A program made the position numbers and the translations under genes. From Branchinecta lynchi (lineage: Eukaryota > Arthropoda > Branchiopoda > Anostraca > Branchinectidae), in contig JAKZAP010000016.1 of the NCBI GenBank assembly GCA_023053575.1, positions 5,514,046 through 5,578,045 on the forward strand: a stretch of DNA of 64,000 nucleotides, read 5' to 3'. The notes beneath the pieces were generated by a model that was not told where the DNA came from, did no database searches, and was given only the letters and a program-made list of their open reading frames with translations. Below are positions 23,836 to 30,782 of the stretch, in pieces (position 1 is the first letter of the stretch; every line of letters starts with the position of its first letter).

Positions 23836-25194
23836 TCACAAACTCACATACATATTTTTGTTAATAATACCTAATGTAGCTTTTCTTTCATAATATATAA
23901 CACAGTAAACATTATATGGTACGGGTTGATTATCTTTCAACGTTAAACTTATTTCAATATCAGCAGTTGTTCCATTATAAATATTTGACTCGTGTTTGGA
24001 AACATCGAAACAGAATAGTGGATATACTTCTTTAAATTCTTCTATACTAACAACACTACCAGTATCAAATGCTAATTGTTTATAACCCAAATGTATGAAC
24101 CTATTGTAAAGATTTGAGTATTTACATTTGTCATCGCTAAAATCACATTTAAGTGGTTCTTCGGGATATTTATCCCCATTAATTCTAAGTTCTATGTCTG
24201 TTAAATTCATATGATCAAACACCATATTATTCATTAATTGATTGTTATGCTTTTCATTTTTCTGTAGCATCACAACTACTTTTGTTGGATTGTTTCTCTC
24301 AGATATAACTTTCCAAGTGTGTTCCTTATTTTGACTAACATCGCTTTTATAAGTATTACATGCTTCCCACATCAGATTATGCTTTTTATCCTTAGCAAGA
24401 CCCTTTTCTAATTCACTCATCATTTCGATACTAGGAGCTACAATAGGGATCTTCCAGGATAAATACTCGATTACTACTTTGAAATTAGTATTTCCATTTC
24501 TTATAATCATGTTGTTATCATCATTTCTTCTTAGAAATAATTTATGCGATGCACCTCTGAAGAATCGTTTGTTTCCTTTCAGAAATCCAAACAATTCTGA
24601 TAATGGTAAATACATATTTACTAATTTACTGCTCTTTGTTCTGTTATATCTTTTTTCAAATCCTTTATTATAATTATTATTATTTCTCAAACTGACTGTT
24701 CCACCCCCTGCTGCAGCCCCTGCAGCCCCTGCAGTAAACGAAGCAATAACAGGATTAATTTCTTTTCCTTGATTATAATCCTTATACCAGAAATGATTTC
24801 TTGCTGCACTTCTAGAATAATCATCAGAGTAATCAATCAACTTTGTAACGGTAGTTGTAATACCAACATGATTAATTTTTTCAACCGATTCATCGTTTAT
24901 TACATATTCAGCGGTACTGAATAAATTAAATCCATTGTTCGTCAAAGTAGCAATATCGGTTGCAGCTATATTATCTCCATTTTCTTTCACTATTCTTACA
25001 CTAACATCAAGATAACTTTCACTTGGATAAAACCAGGAATCTAATTTCTTTGTTACGAATTCAAACTCTGATTTATTAGATACATTCACATCTGTTTCTC
25101 GAATTTCTTTAAATTCATATTTAACCACTGTATCATCCACAAGCGGTTCATCAAAAATGTTCCATTGCGGACTGATGACTTTATTTACTGCCAT
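23836..25194 (-). CDS. Major capsid protein, double jelly-roll (Polinton PY type)
   Basis: Likely forms the pseudo-hexagonal capsomers of the predicted virion. The 452 residues match the Polinton capsid family that includes C. elegans F54H12.2-like proteins. Visible features are the N-terminal FDEPLVDDT and the SESYLDVSVRIVKENG strand near residues 52-70. In the middle are the MYLPLSELFGFLKGNKRFFRG block near 195-215 and the KLFLRRNDDN segment, which usually link the two beta barrels. Near the C terminus is PYNVYCVIYYERKA, an antiparallel strand pair. A Gly/Ala-rich loop and an Asn-rich stretch near 150-175 are unusual. It starts at TATAAATGG and follows the 118-residue gene by 30 bp. No break; length is on the short side for the family. 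Confidence 0.78.
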   Translation of the reverse strand: MAVNKVISPQWNIFDEPLVDDTVVKYEFKEIRETDVNVSNKSEFEFVTKKLDSWFYPSESYLDVSVRIVKENGDNIAATDIATLTNNGFNLFSTAEYVINDESVEKINHVGITTTVTKLIDYSDDYSRSAARNHFWYKDYNQGKEINPVIASFTAGAAGAAAGGGTVSLRNNNNYNKGFEKRYNRTKSSKLVNMYLPLSELFGFLKGNKRFFRGASHKLFLRRNDDNNMIIRNGNTNFKVVIEYLSWKIPIVAPSIEMMSELEKGLAKDKKHNLMWEACNTYKSDVSQNKEHTWKVISERNNPTKVVVMLQKNEKHNNQLMNNMVFDHMNLTDIELRINGDKYPEEPLKCDFSDDKCKYSNLYNRFIHLGYKQLAFDTGSVVSIEEFKEVYPLFCFDVSKHESNIYNGTTADIEISLTLKDNQPVPYNVYCVIYYERKATLGIINKNMYVSL

Positions 25195-25224
25195 TTATAT
25201 AAGAAAGAAATTATTAAATAAAAC

Positions 25225-25581
25225 TTATTTCAGAATCTTTAATCCATTACCAGTCATTAACGTTTTGATCAAGTCCTGACTTCTTTGATTTAAAATCCTT
25301 TTATTTGTACCGATAAGATCCTTCATCGATTTTTTGTTTCCAATTACATCGATGAGTTCCTTCTTGTTGACATTGATCAGATCTTTCCCATATTCTATTG
25401 CTCTGTTTTTCAACAACTCAAATCTCGGTTTAATAATATTATTATACATTGACATAGCCCCATCTTTTATTTGTTTTGCTGACGTTTGAAATAACTGGGA
25501 ATTAACAATGTTTTTGAATACACTACCGATTCCACTTCCATACTGCTTTTTATAAAGTAATCGCTTATTATTAATCAACAT
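25225..25581 (-). CDS. Small basic Polinton protein, possible minor virion component
   Basis: 118 residues, Lys/Asn/Ile-rich. It opens with a basic segment followed by YGSGIGSVF (residues 15-23). Then comes an amphipathic alpha-helical stretch around 25-75, and the C terminus is LMTGNGLKILK. The MTGNG word fits the adenain cleavage consensus ((M/I/L)-x-G-x-G), so it may be processed by the element's own protease like adenovirus minor virion proteins. It sits between the penton-like and major capsid genes with about 30-bp gaps and starts at TATAAATG. Function is inferred from position and composition only. Confidence 0.6.
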   Translation of the reverse strand: MLINNKRLLYKKQYGSGIGSVFKNIVNSQLFQTSAKQIKDGAMSMYNNIIKPRFELLKNRAIEYGKDLINVNKKELIDVIGNKKSMKDLIGTNKRILNQRSQDLIKTLMTGNGLKILK

Positions 25582-25613
25582 TTATAGGTAAATAATTTTA
25601 TTTCACTAATCCT

Positions 25614-26327
25614 TTAAGCTTTTCTTAAATGCAGTACGTATCCAACGTTATCACCATTCAAATCGATAGGTCTTCCCAACTGATCAGTAATTGTCATTCT
25701 CAAGGAGTAAATAAAGTCTTTTGTATTAATAGGAAGGTAGATTAATTGTCTAGGATTCTCAACAATTTGACAACCCGGTTCTGTATTCGGAACAAATGTC
25801 CAAATGACATCTGATTTACTTTTGTTTACGATAGAACTGTTTACAAGAGAGCAGTGAATTTGAATTTTATCAACGCTTCTTGTTATATTCGGAAGCTTTG
25901 TACCTTCATTGATTTTCTTAGATATCTCACTATCCTTCTCAAATCCTAAAATCTGACACAAGTCACTATTAAATCTAAACACATATTTTTCTTGTAATAG
26001 TATGACGAATCTCATAGATGCTGGATTGGATGAAATTACAATAGGACATTTATCTTTTGGGGTATCAAAATACTGACACAAAAAATAATTCAAACAATCA
26101 TCGTTATACATCCCATTAGGAATAGTAACATTCATCCATCCCCCCTCTTCGTCTTTCCTGTATTTAAATGTATTATTTCCAAATTTATCACTTATATTAT
26201 GCCATGAATACCACAAAGTACACTGATTCAAACCTATTTCATAATCCCAATTACGATTCAATTCGATTGGTTGACTAAATGTTATATCAATGATACTTTC
26301 ATTACCTTCAATGTTTAACAACACCAT
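25614..26327 (-). CDS. Penton-like minor capsid protein (Polinton PX type)
   Basis: 237 residues with mainly beta-strand character and no membrane segment. Polintons carry a single jelly-roll minor capsid protein of about this size next to the major capsid gene, thought to form the vertices. The features I associate with that family are the N-terminal strand motif ITFSQPIELNRNWDYEIGL (residues 15-33) and the C-terminal block SLRMTITDQLGRPIDLNGD with its closing VGYVLHLRK strand (about 207-236). The middle contains the VFRFNSDLCQILGF segment seen in related proteins. It starts at TAATAAATGG, 3 bp after the stop of the coiled-coil gene. Confidence 0.68.
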   Translation of the reverse strand: MVLLNIEGNESIIDITFSQPIELNRNWDYEIGLNQCTLWYSWHNISDKFGNNTFKYRKDEEGGWMNVTIPNGMYNDDCLNYFLCQYFDTPKDKCPIVISSNPASMRFVILLQEKYVFRFNSDLCQILGFEKDSEISKKINEGTKLPNITRSVDKIQIHCSLVNSSIVNKSKSDVIWTFVPNTEPGCQIVENPRQLIYLPINTKDFIYSLRMTITDQLGRPIDLNGDNVGYVLHLRKA

Positions 26328-26330
26328 TTA

Positions 26331-27155
26331 TTAGAAATAATTTTTATATATTGAATTGTAATCTCTCTTCGTAAGAAATTTATTTCGCATTAACGAATCC
26401 AAAATATCAATAGCTTCATTTCTCACCTCATCAGATGTATTTCCGTTTACTCTGCTACCTATCAAAGTGTATAATTTTGAAATCATTTCATCACAGTTCA
26501 TAAATATTCCAGTTCCTTTTTGTTGAACTAAAAATGGGGAATTAGTTCGAATGCTGGTTAACCTCTCCTTGTATTCTCTTATAAATTCAAGGATTTCATC
26601 ATAGCTAGAGTAACCTTTACCTTTTTTCCCGCCATAACTTTGACTTAGAGATGTCAAACGTTCTAGAGCCTCATCTATATCCGTATGATGCTTAATGTAA
26701 TACGTAGGCATTTTAAAATAAGTATCAGTGCCACCCCGCGATTCTACATGTTTTAAATTAATCTGATTTAACAACTCATGGGTAATATCTTTATTCATAT
26801 CAACGGATAGTGGTCCTAAATCGGGAGAAGGTTCTAAAGCGGGTGCTCGACTCACTTCCTCTGAATTTGGAATCTGTAAAGCTGTTTTAAATGTATCACC
26901 TAATCTGATAAACCGTCTTCTTGAATTATTATCACCTTCCTGTAGTTTATTAATTATCGTTTCAGCGTTCTCTTGTAATTTTTTGATGGTATCTTTAGTG
27001 TTTTCTTTTTGTGCTATAATAACTGGAGCGTTTAACTCTGAAGCATATTCCCGAAATCCTGCTTTCTCCATCTCATTTTGTTGAACCTTTCTTCTCTGAA
27101 TTTCTCTGTTCTTCACTATATCTGATAAAATATCACTCAAGCGTCTTGAATCCAT
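26331..27155 (-). CDS. Coiled-coil Polinton protein of unknown function
   Basis: 274 residues. Residues 1-90 are charged and heptad-like (IQRRKVQQNEMEKAGF; TIKKLQENAETIINKLQEGD), consistent with a coiled coil. A Pro-rich linker follows near 100-115, then a globular C-terminal half with a Gly/Lys patch (GGKKGKGYSSYDE) near 190-205. No catalytic motif recognised. It lies between integrase and penton-like genes in the capsid block, with TATAAATGG at its start and a 3-bp gap to the next gene. A structural or scaffolding role is a guess from context. Confidence 0.6.
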   Translation of the reverse strand: MDSRRLSDILSDIVKNREIQRRKVQQNEMEKAGFREYASELNAPVIIAQKENTKDTIKKLQENAETIINKLQEGDNNSRRRFIRLGDTFKTALQIPNSEEVSRAPALEPSPDLGPLSVDMNKDITHELLNQINLKHVESRGGTDTYFKMPTYYIKHHTDIDEALERLTSLSQSYGGKKGKGYSSYDEILEFIREYKERLTSIRTNSPFLVQQKGTGIFMNCDEMISKLYTLIGSRVNGNTSDEVRNEAIDILDSLMRNKFLTKRDYNSIYKNYF

Positions 27156-27171
27156 TTATATACAAGTAATT

Positions 27172-28143
27172 TTATTTCATAATAAATTTTGAAAGTTCTT
27201 TTTCATAAAACCCTCCTTGAATTAACTCCCCACTTTTGTCAGATATTTCATAAGTAATGGGTTTGGTAGGTCTAACGGTTGCTATTTGGAATACTTCATC
27301 CGTATAATTCGGTAAATATCCTTTATCAAAAATACTTTTTTCTTTTTTAATTCTAACTAAATCTCCTACTTTGACGTTTCCTGTGATTTTGTAGTCATCT
27401 ACTGGAGGAAACAGAGCACTAAAAACCTTTTTCTGATTTACCTTTTTACTAGCATCAACTGGTTTCATTTGTATTGAGCGGTGATACGAGTTATTATAAT
27501 TATTTACGAATACAGGTAAAATATCAATCCATTTACTAGAGTTGTTGTGAGTAAAATATTTCCATAACTTTTCTTTTAGCGTTCTGTTGAATCGTTCTAC
27601 GATTTGTGCTTTCAGTTCACTTTCCGATGCAAACCAGTGAACGTTATTATTTTTCAAAAAAGTTTGAACATTTCTCATCACAAATTCTTTACCTTTATCA
27701 GTTTGTAGTTTCTTAGGAATTCTTTCTTTAAATATAACACTGAATGCTTTTATTATTTCAGCACCCGTTTTGTCTTTCAGAGGGATACACCAAGCATATT
27801 TACTAAAGCAATCAATAACAGTTAAAATGTAATTTGTTTTATTATTTTCTTTTTTATATTTCTGCATGTCAACTAAATCAGCTTGCCATTGCTCATCAAC
27901 ATAGTGAACATACACTCGCCTCCTTTCAAAGTTATGATAGGAAGGTTTGTGTAACGTATACACATTCTCATTTTGCAACACATTTTTTATTGTATCTTTA
28001 GACACGTTCACTCCATTTTCTTTTAATTTTCTGTGAATATCATCAACACCTGAATAATTAGAATAATACGTCTTTAATATATCTTTTTCTGCGTCGAGGT
28101 TTTTTTTAAAAAGCGATTTTTCCTCGATCCGCAAATAACACAA
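27172..28143 (-). CDS. INT: Retroviral-type integrase (rve), entered from the zinc-ribbon frame
   Basis: DDE integrase for joining the linear element to host DNA. Numbering from the open-frame limit at 28143, the catalytic triad is D89 (WQADLVD), D149 (LQTDKGKEF) and E183 (IVERFN), with 33 residues between the last two as in other Polinton integrases. VYTLHKP near 61-67 and SYHRSIQMKPVDA near 214-226 are family marks; residues ~250-310 resemble the SH3/chromo-like C-terminal domain. The frame has no ATG before residue 93, after the first catalytic Asp, and no TAAATG signal. It overlaps the zinc-ribbon gene, whose zero frame reaches it by a -1 step at TTTAAAA. The functional start is therefore probably 28241. 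Confidence 0.88.
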   Translation of the reverse strand: MCYLRIEEKSLFKKNLDAEKDILKTYYSNYSGVDDIHRKLKENGVNVSKDTIKNVLQNENVYTLHKPSYHNFERRRVYVHYVDEQWQADLVDMQKYKKENNKTNYILTVIDCFSKYAWCIPLKDKTGAEIIKAFSVIFKERIPKKLQTDKGKEFVMRNVQTFLKNNNVHWFASESELKAQIVERFNRTLKEKLWKYFTHNNSSKWIDILPVFVNNYNNSYHRSIQMKPVDASKKVNQKKVFSALFPPVDDYKITGNVKVGDLVRIKKEKSIFDKGYLPNYTDEVFQIATVRPTKPITYEISDKSGELIQGGFYEKELSKFIMK

Positions 28144-28241
28144 TTCCCTTTCAGCATTGGAACATTATTTTTTTGTGACACTGCCTTAAACATTGATTCA
28201 GTGTCAGTGCTCTTTTTACATTTCATACAATAAATCTCCAT
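28074..28241 (-). CDS. CxxC zinc-ribbon protein, probable N-terminal part of the integrase product
   Basis: This 55-codon frame is not in a longer ORF. It starts at CTAATAAATGG, the element's standard signal. Cys5/Cys8 (YCMKCKK) and Cys34/Cys37 (NCVICGS) form a two-knuckle zinc ribbon like the short DUF5679-type domains found in Polinton proteins. It terminates at TAA (28076-28074) nine codons after TTT TTA AAA AAA. The heptamer T_TTA_AAA lies in zero frame; slipping back one base continues into integrase as a product of about 356 residues. Either the 55-residue protein and the fusion are both made, or one A is missing from the A8 run in this assembly. Confidence 0.75.
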   Translation of the reverse strand: MEIYCMKCKKSTDTESMFKAVSQKNNVPMLKGNCVICGSRKNRFLKKTSTQKKIY

Positions 28242-28258
28242 TTATTAGAAAACAATTT

Positions 28259-28603
28259 TTATAAACGAAAAGCTACCAACTTCATTTTGCGCTTAATGTA
28301 GGAAATACAGTGAAGTCCACAGTTTAATTCATCTATATTTTGAACAGCAAGATTTTCATAAGCTATTTTTTTCTTTGAAGTTTTTAGATATTTAACTATT
28401 TCTTTTCCTGGAGGAATACCGAAAGAATCAAAAAATTCTACATGGGGGTATTCAGGTAGATTACAATAGGCAACCCAGTGAGTTCCAGGCATTCCGAGTT
28501 TATCATAATTAATGACACCGCATTCTATACTATTTATATGTTTGGGTAGCGTATCTATAGAGAAAACACCTCTAAAATGTGGTATATCCCCTAATGCATC
28601 CAT
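28259..28603 (-). CDS. PRO: Adenain-like cysteine protease, probably expressed by -1 frameshift
   Basis: Maturation protease of the adenain/Ulp1 (C5) group. From the first ATG: H42 (GTHWVAY), D59 (EFFDSFG), Q88 (AVQN) and C95 (LNCG), the complete H-D-Q-C set in order; FRGVF near residue 10 is a family mark. The conserved domain begins upstream of this ATG with LTNFDI, and the frame stays open back through the end of the preceding gene. No TAAATG signal precedes it, unlike all other genes. In the preceding gene, zero-frame TCA AAA AAC (A_AAA_AAC) at 28660-28666 would shift ribosomes into this frame with no stop between. Confidence 0.85.
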   Translation of the reverse strand: MDALGDIPHFRGVFSIDTLPKHINSIECGVINYDKLGMPGTHWVAYCNLPEYPHVEFFDSFGIPPGKEIVKYLKTSKKKIAYENLAVQNIDELNCGLHCISYIKRKMKLVAFRL

Positions 28604-28626
28604 AATATCAAAATTGGTTAGAGGTC

Positions 28627-29184
28627 CTACTTTACTTTTGCTTCTTTTTTTATGTCCCCGTTTTTTGACTTCCTAGGCCTTCCACGTACCCCATTACCCA
28701 CAACTTTTTGTGTTCCAGGGAGTGTAAGCGCTCCACCTGTGTTAACATCATCGGTTTTCTTCTTAGGTCTTCCCCGTCCCACAACTTTTTGTGTTCCAGG
28801 AAGTGTAAGCGCCCCACCTGTGTTGGTTATGTTATCCACCAATTTCTTACCAGCGAATGTACCCAAAGCAGCAGCTCCGCTTGTTAAAGCTGCCTTACCA
28901 AGGGCTACAGCTAACGGTATTAAGAATGGAAGTAATCCACCTTTTTGAATCGCTTCTCTCATCTGCTTGTATGATACATCTATGTCACAACCCTTATTAT
29001 TCATTTTACATGTTTCAATTTTATCAATTTGTCGTTTACTTAAAAGTAACTTAACTGGTTCTCGTTCATTTTGTCTACTATGACTAACACGTATCTGACA
29101 TTTTTGTTTAGCACCAAAGCATTTCTTCAGCTTTCCTTTCTGAAGCTTTGACAAATAAACTGTATACTCCATTGTTTCAACCAT
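28627..29184 (-). CDS. Basic amphipathic virion protein with two AT-hooks (pVI/pX-like)
   Basis: 185 residues. The N-terminal half (YTVYLSKLQKGKLKKCF; LLLSKRQIDKIETCK; DIDVSYKQMREAIQKGG) matches a family found next to the protease in invertebrate Polintons. Residues 82-115 are hydrophobic/Ala-rich (LLPFLIPLAVALGKAAL...), suited to membrane disruption as in adenovirus pVI; that role is inferred. Residues 121-136 and 148-163 are exact repeats (NTGGALTLPGTQKVVG), each followed by a GRP core in basic context (RGRPKKK, RGRPRKS), i.e. AT-hook motifs suited to the AT-rich element. Zero frame ends at TAG 28629-28627, ten codons after the A_AAA_AAC slippery site. Confidence 0.7.
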   Translation of the reverse strand: MVETMEYTVYLSKLQKGKLKKCFGAKQKCQIRVSHSRQNEREPVKLLLSKRQIDKIETCKMNNKGCDIDVSYKQMREAIQKGGLLPFLIPLAVALGKAALTSGAAALGTFAGKKLVDNITNTGGALTLPGTQKVVGRGRPKKKTDDVNTGGALTLPGTQKVVGNGVRGRPRKSKNGDIKKEAKVK

Positions 29185-29214
29185 TTATTAGGGAATTAAT
29201 TTATCTTATAAAAT

Positions 29215-29838
29215 TTATTTACCAGCCATCATTTTTTCTATTCTGGTAACGAATGGTTTGTCAACAGGTTTTAGCTCTAGCTCTAGAAGCCTTTTTAAAA
29301 TATTTACTACTGCTCTTTCAATATTATCGATACGAGTTTTTTGACCAGCAATCTTTCCTTCAATTATACCGTTATGGGTGTGTTGCCCAAGAAGCTTTTT
29401 GTCATAATCTAAAAGATTCATAGTTAACGTTGCTAAATTAACAGCATCATTTTTGTTTCTAGGGTTTTGAACATTTGTTATCAATTTGTTCTCAGCATCA
29501 ATTTCTTTCTCATTAACTCGAATTATTTCTTTTACAAATAACCCTTTATCATTAATCCTTACCAATAAATTTTTAGGAGAATCATGTACCGCAGTTAATC
29601 TGTTGATATCTTCGCTAAAATACTGATTTATCCCCACTTGTTGTGCGGTAATTTCTTCTTTAAATTGATTCAGAATAATAGTCATGGATCTGAAACTAAT
29701 AGCGTCCTGGTCAGCTTTCGCATCCCCTAACATAATAATTCTCTTATCTTGTAGGTTAATATTACCGTTGTCATCAGTAACTCTCTTTTCATTCGATTCG
29801 TTACTAACCTTTTTTCCAACACTACCAAATTTATTCAT
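29215..29838 (-). CDS. Fibre-like Polinton protein
   Basis: 207 residues. Two segments share the pattern seen in phage and viral tail-fibre shafts, where a short beta element carries I-x-N/L-x-(D/N)-P...DA: residues ~26-50 (NINLQDKRIIMLGDAKADQD) and ~125-150 (NKLITNVQNPRNKNDAVNLA). A C-terminal heptad-rich stretch (RIDNIERAVVNILKRLLELE) could trimerise. Together they suggest a trimeric spike or attachment fibre, or an internal trimeric scaffold. It lies between the packaging ATPase and the pVI/protease unit and starts at ATAATAAATG. No homology search was possible; the fibre call rests on the repeated motif. Confidence 0.5.
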   Translation of the reverse strand: MNKFGSVGKKVSNESNEKRVTDDNGNINLQDKRIIMLGDAKADQDAISFRSMTIILNQFKEEITAQQVGINQYFSEDINRLTAVHDSPKNLLVRINDKGLFVKEIIRVNEKEIDAENKLITNVQNPRNKNDAVNLATLTMNLLDYDKKLLGQHTHNGIIEGKIAGQKTRIDNIERAVVNILKRLLELELKPVDKPFVTRIEKMMAGK

Positions 29839-29854
29839 TTATTATAGAAATAAA

Positions 29855-30532
29855 TTATCCGGTAAATTTTTCAAAGTTTTTCCTGTACTTAAGGGTTTTA
29901 TCTTTTATTTTTAAATCTATGAAGAAAAAACCGTAGCCCTTGGTTGCAGTCTCGAATTGTTTCAGAAATTTTTCATCGTCTATACTGGATACATGGCTTT
30001 GTCTTATTAATTTTACTTCTTTTGGATTAGAACACTGAAAGAATGCAAAATAATTGCACTGGAGCCTTACCACCTTTGGCGTTTTATGATAGCTTTGAGA
30101 CAAGTAAATAATTGAGGCATTTTTCTTTCTTCCTCTTATGAATAAATCTTCTATTTTCTTCTGGTCTTTTTCAGTAACAAAATCATCAAAGATAATCAAG
30201 TTTTGGTACTCAGGGTCTAAGTCGTCAACATCGACAATATCATCAAGATTGTTACTTACTGTTAAGACTTTCGATTTGCATTGTGACTCCAAAGTGGTCA
30301 AATTGGTTATAAGGTCTTGATATTTATCTTCTTCAAGATCTTTTGCATACAAGTATATTCGGTTGAAACAAAGATATTCATAAATTAAATTCAAAAGAAG
30401 GTTAGTTTTCCCTGTTCCAGAACTACCACAAATTAAGAGTCTAAATGGCCACTGAGGTGCAAGGTCGTGCTTATTCTGATAAGTGTTCTTTTCACTAAAA
30501 TCATAGACTTTGATTGGAGCCTTTTCATTCAT
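29855..30532 (-). CDS. ATP: FtsK/HerA-type genome-packaging ATPase
   Basis: 225 residues, an A32-like packaging motor of the kind encoded by Polintons, adenovirus-like elements and large DNA viruses; it would pump the DNA into the capsid. Walker A is GSSGTGKT at residues 36-43, Walker B is NLIIFDDF at 111-118. RKKNASIIYLSQSYHKTPK follows at about 135-155 as the sensor segment (YLSQ), then the C-terminal KGYGFFFIDLK strand. It starts at TAAATAAATG. Upstream lies the 21-bp repeat array that separates it from the polymerase gene. Confidence 0.9.
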   Translation of the reverse strand: MNEKAPIKVYDFSEKNTYQNKHDLAPQWPFRLLICGSSGTGKTNLLLNLIYEYLCFNRIYLYAKDLEEDKYQDLITNLTTLESQCKSKVLTVSNNLDDIVDVDDLDPEYQNLIIFDDFVTEKDQKKIEDLFIRGRKKNASIIYLSQSYHKTPKVVRLQCNYFAFFQCSNPKEVKLIRQSHVSSIDDEKFLKQFETATKGYGFFFIDLKIKDKTLKYRKNFEKFTG

Positions 30533-30561
30533 TTATTTAGGAAGAATTTTTCATTATAAGA

Positions 30562-30782
30562 TTTACTTGAGTATTTTAAGTATATACTTGAAGTTTTGAA
30601 GTAGGTACTTGAATTTTTTAAGTAGGTACTTGAATTTTTTAAGTAGGTACTTGATTTTTTGAAGTAGGTACTTGAAGTTTTTAAGTAGGGACTTCAAGTT
30701 TTGAAGTAGGTACTTGAATTTTTTAAGTAGGAACTTGAAGTTTTGAAGTAGGTACTTGAAGTTTTGAAGTAGGTACTTGAAT
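30562..30782. repeat. 21-bp tandem array with embedded hairpins
   Basis: About ten units of the form AAGTAGGTACTTGAATTTTTT. Each contains the dyad AAGTA-GG-TACTT and an A/T spacer that alternates TTTTTT and GTTTTG. The array fills the gap between the polymerase stop (30783) and the ATPase promoter-like signal (about 30535). No other tandem array of this kind is in the element. Confidence 0.9.

Noticed and set aside
26331..27155. Coiled-coil protein as a terminal protein for protein-primed replication
   Set aside because: No supporting motif; only its charged helical character suggested it.
28652..28948. 98-codon plus-strand frame with duplicated segments
   Set aside because: Antisense shadow of the repeats in the AT-hook protein gene.
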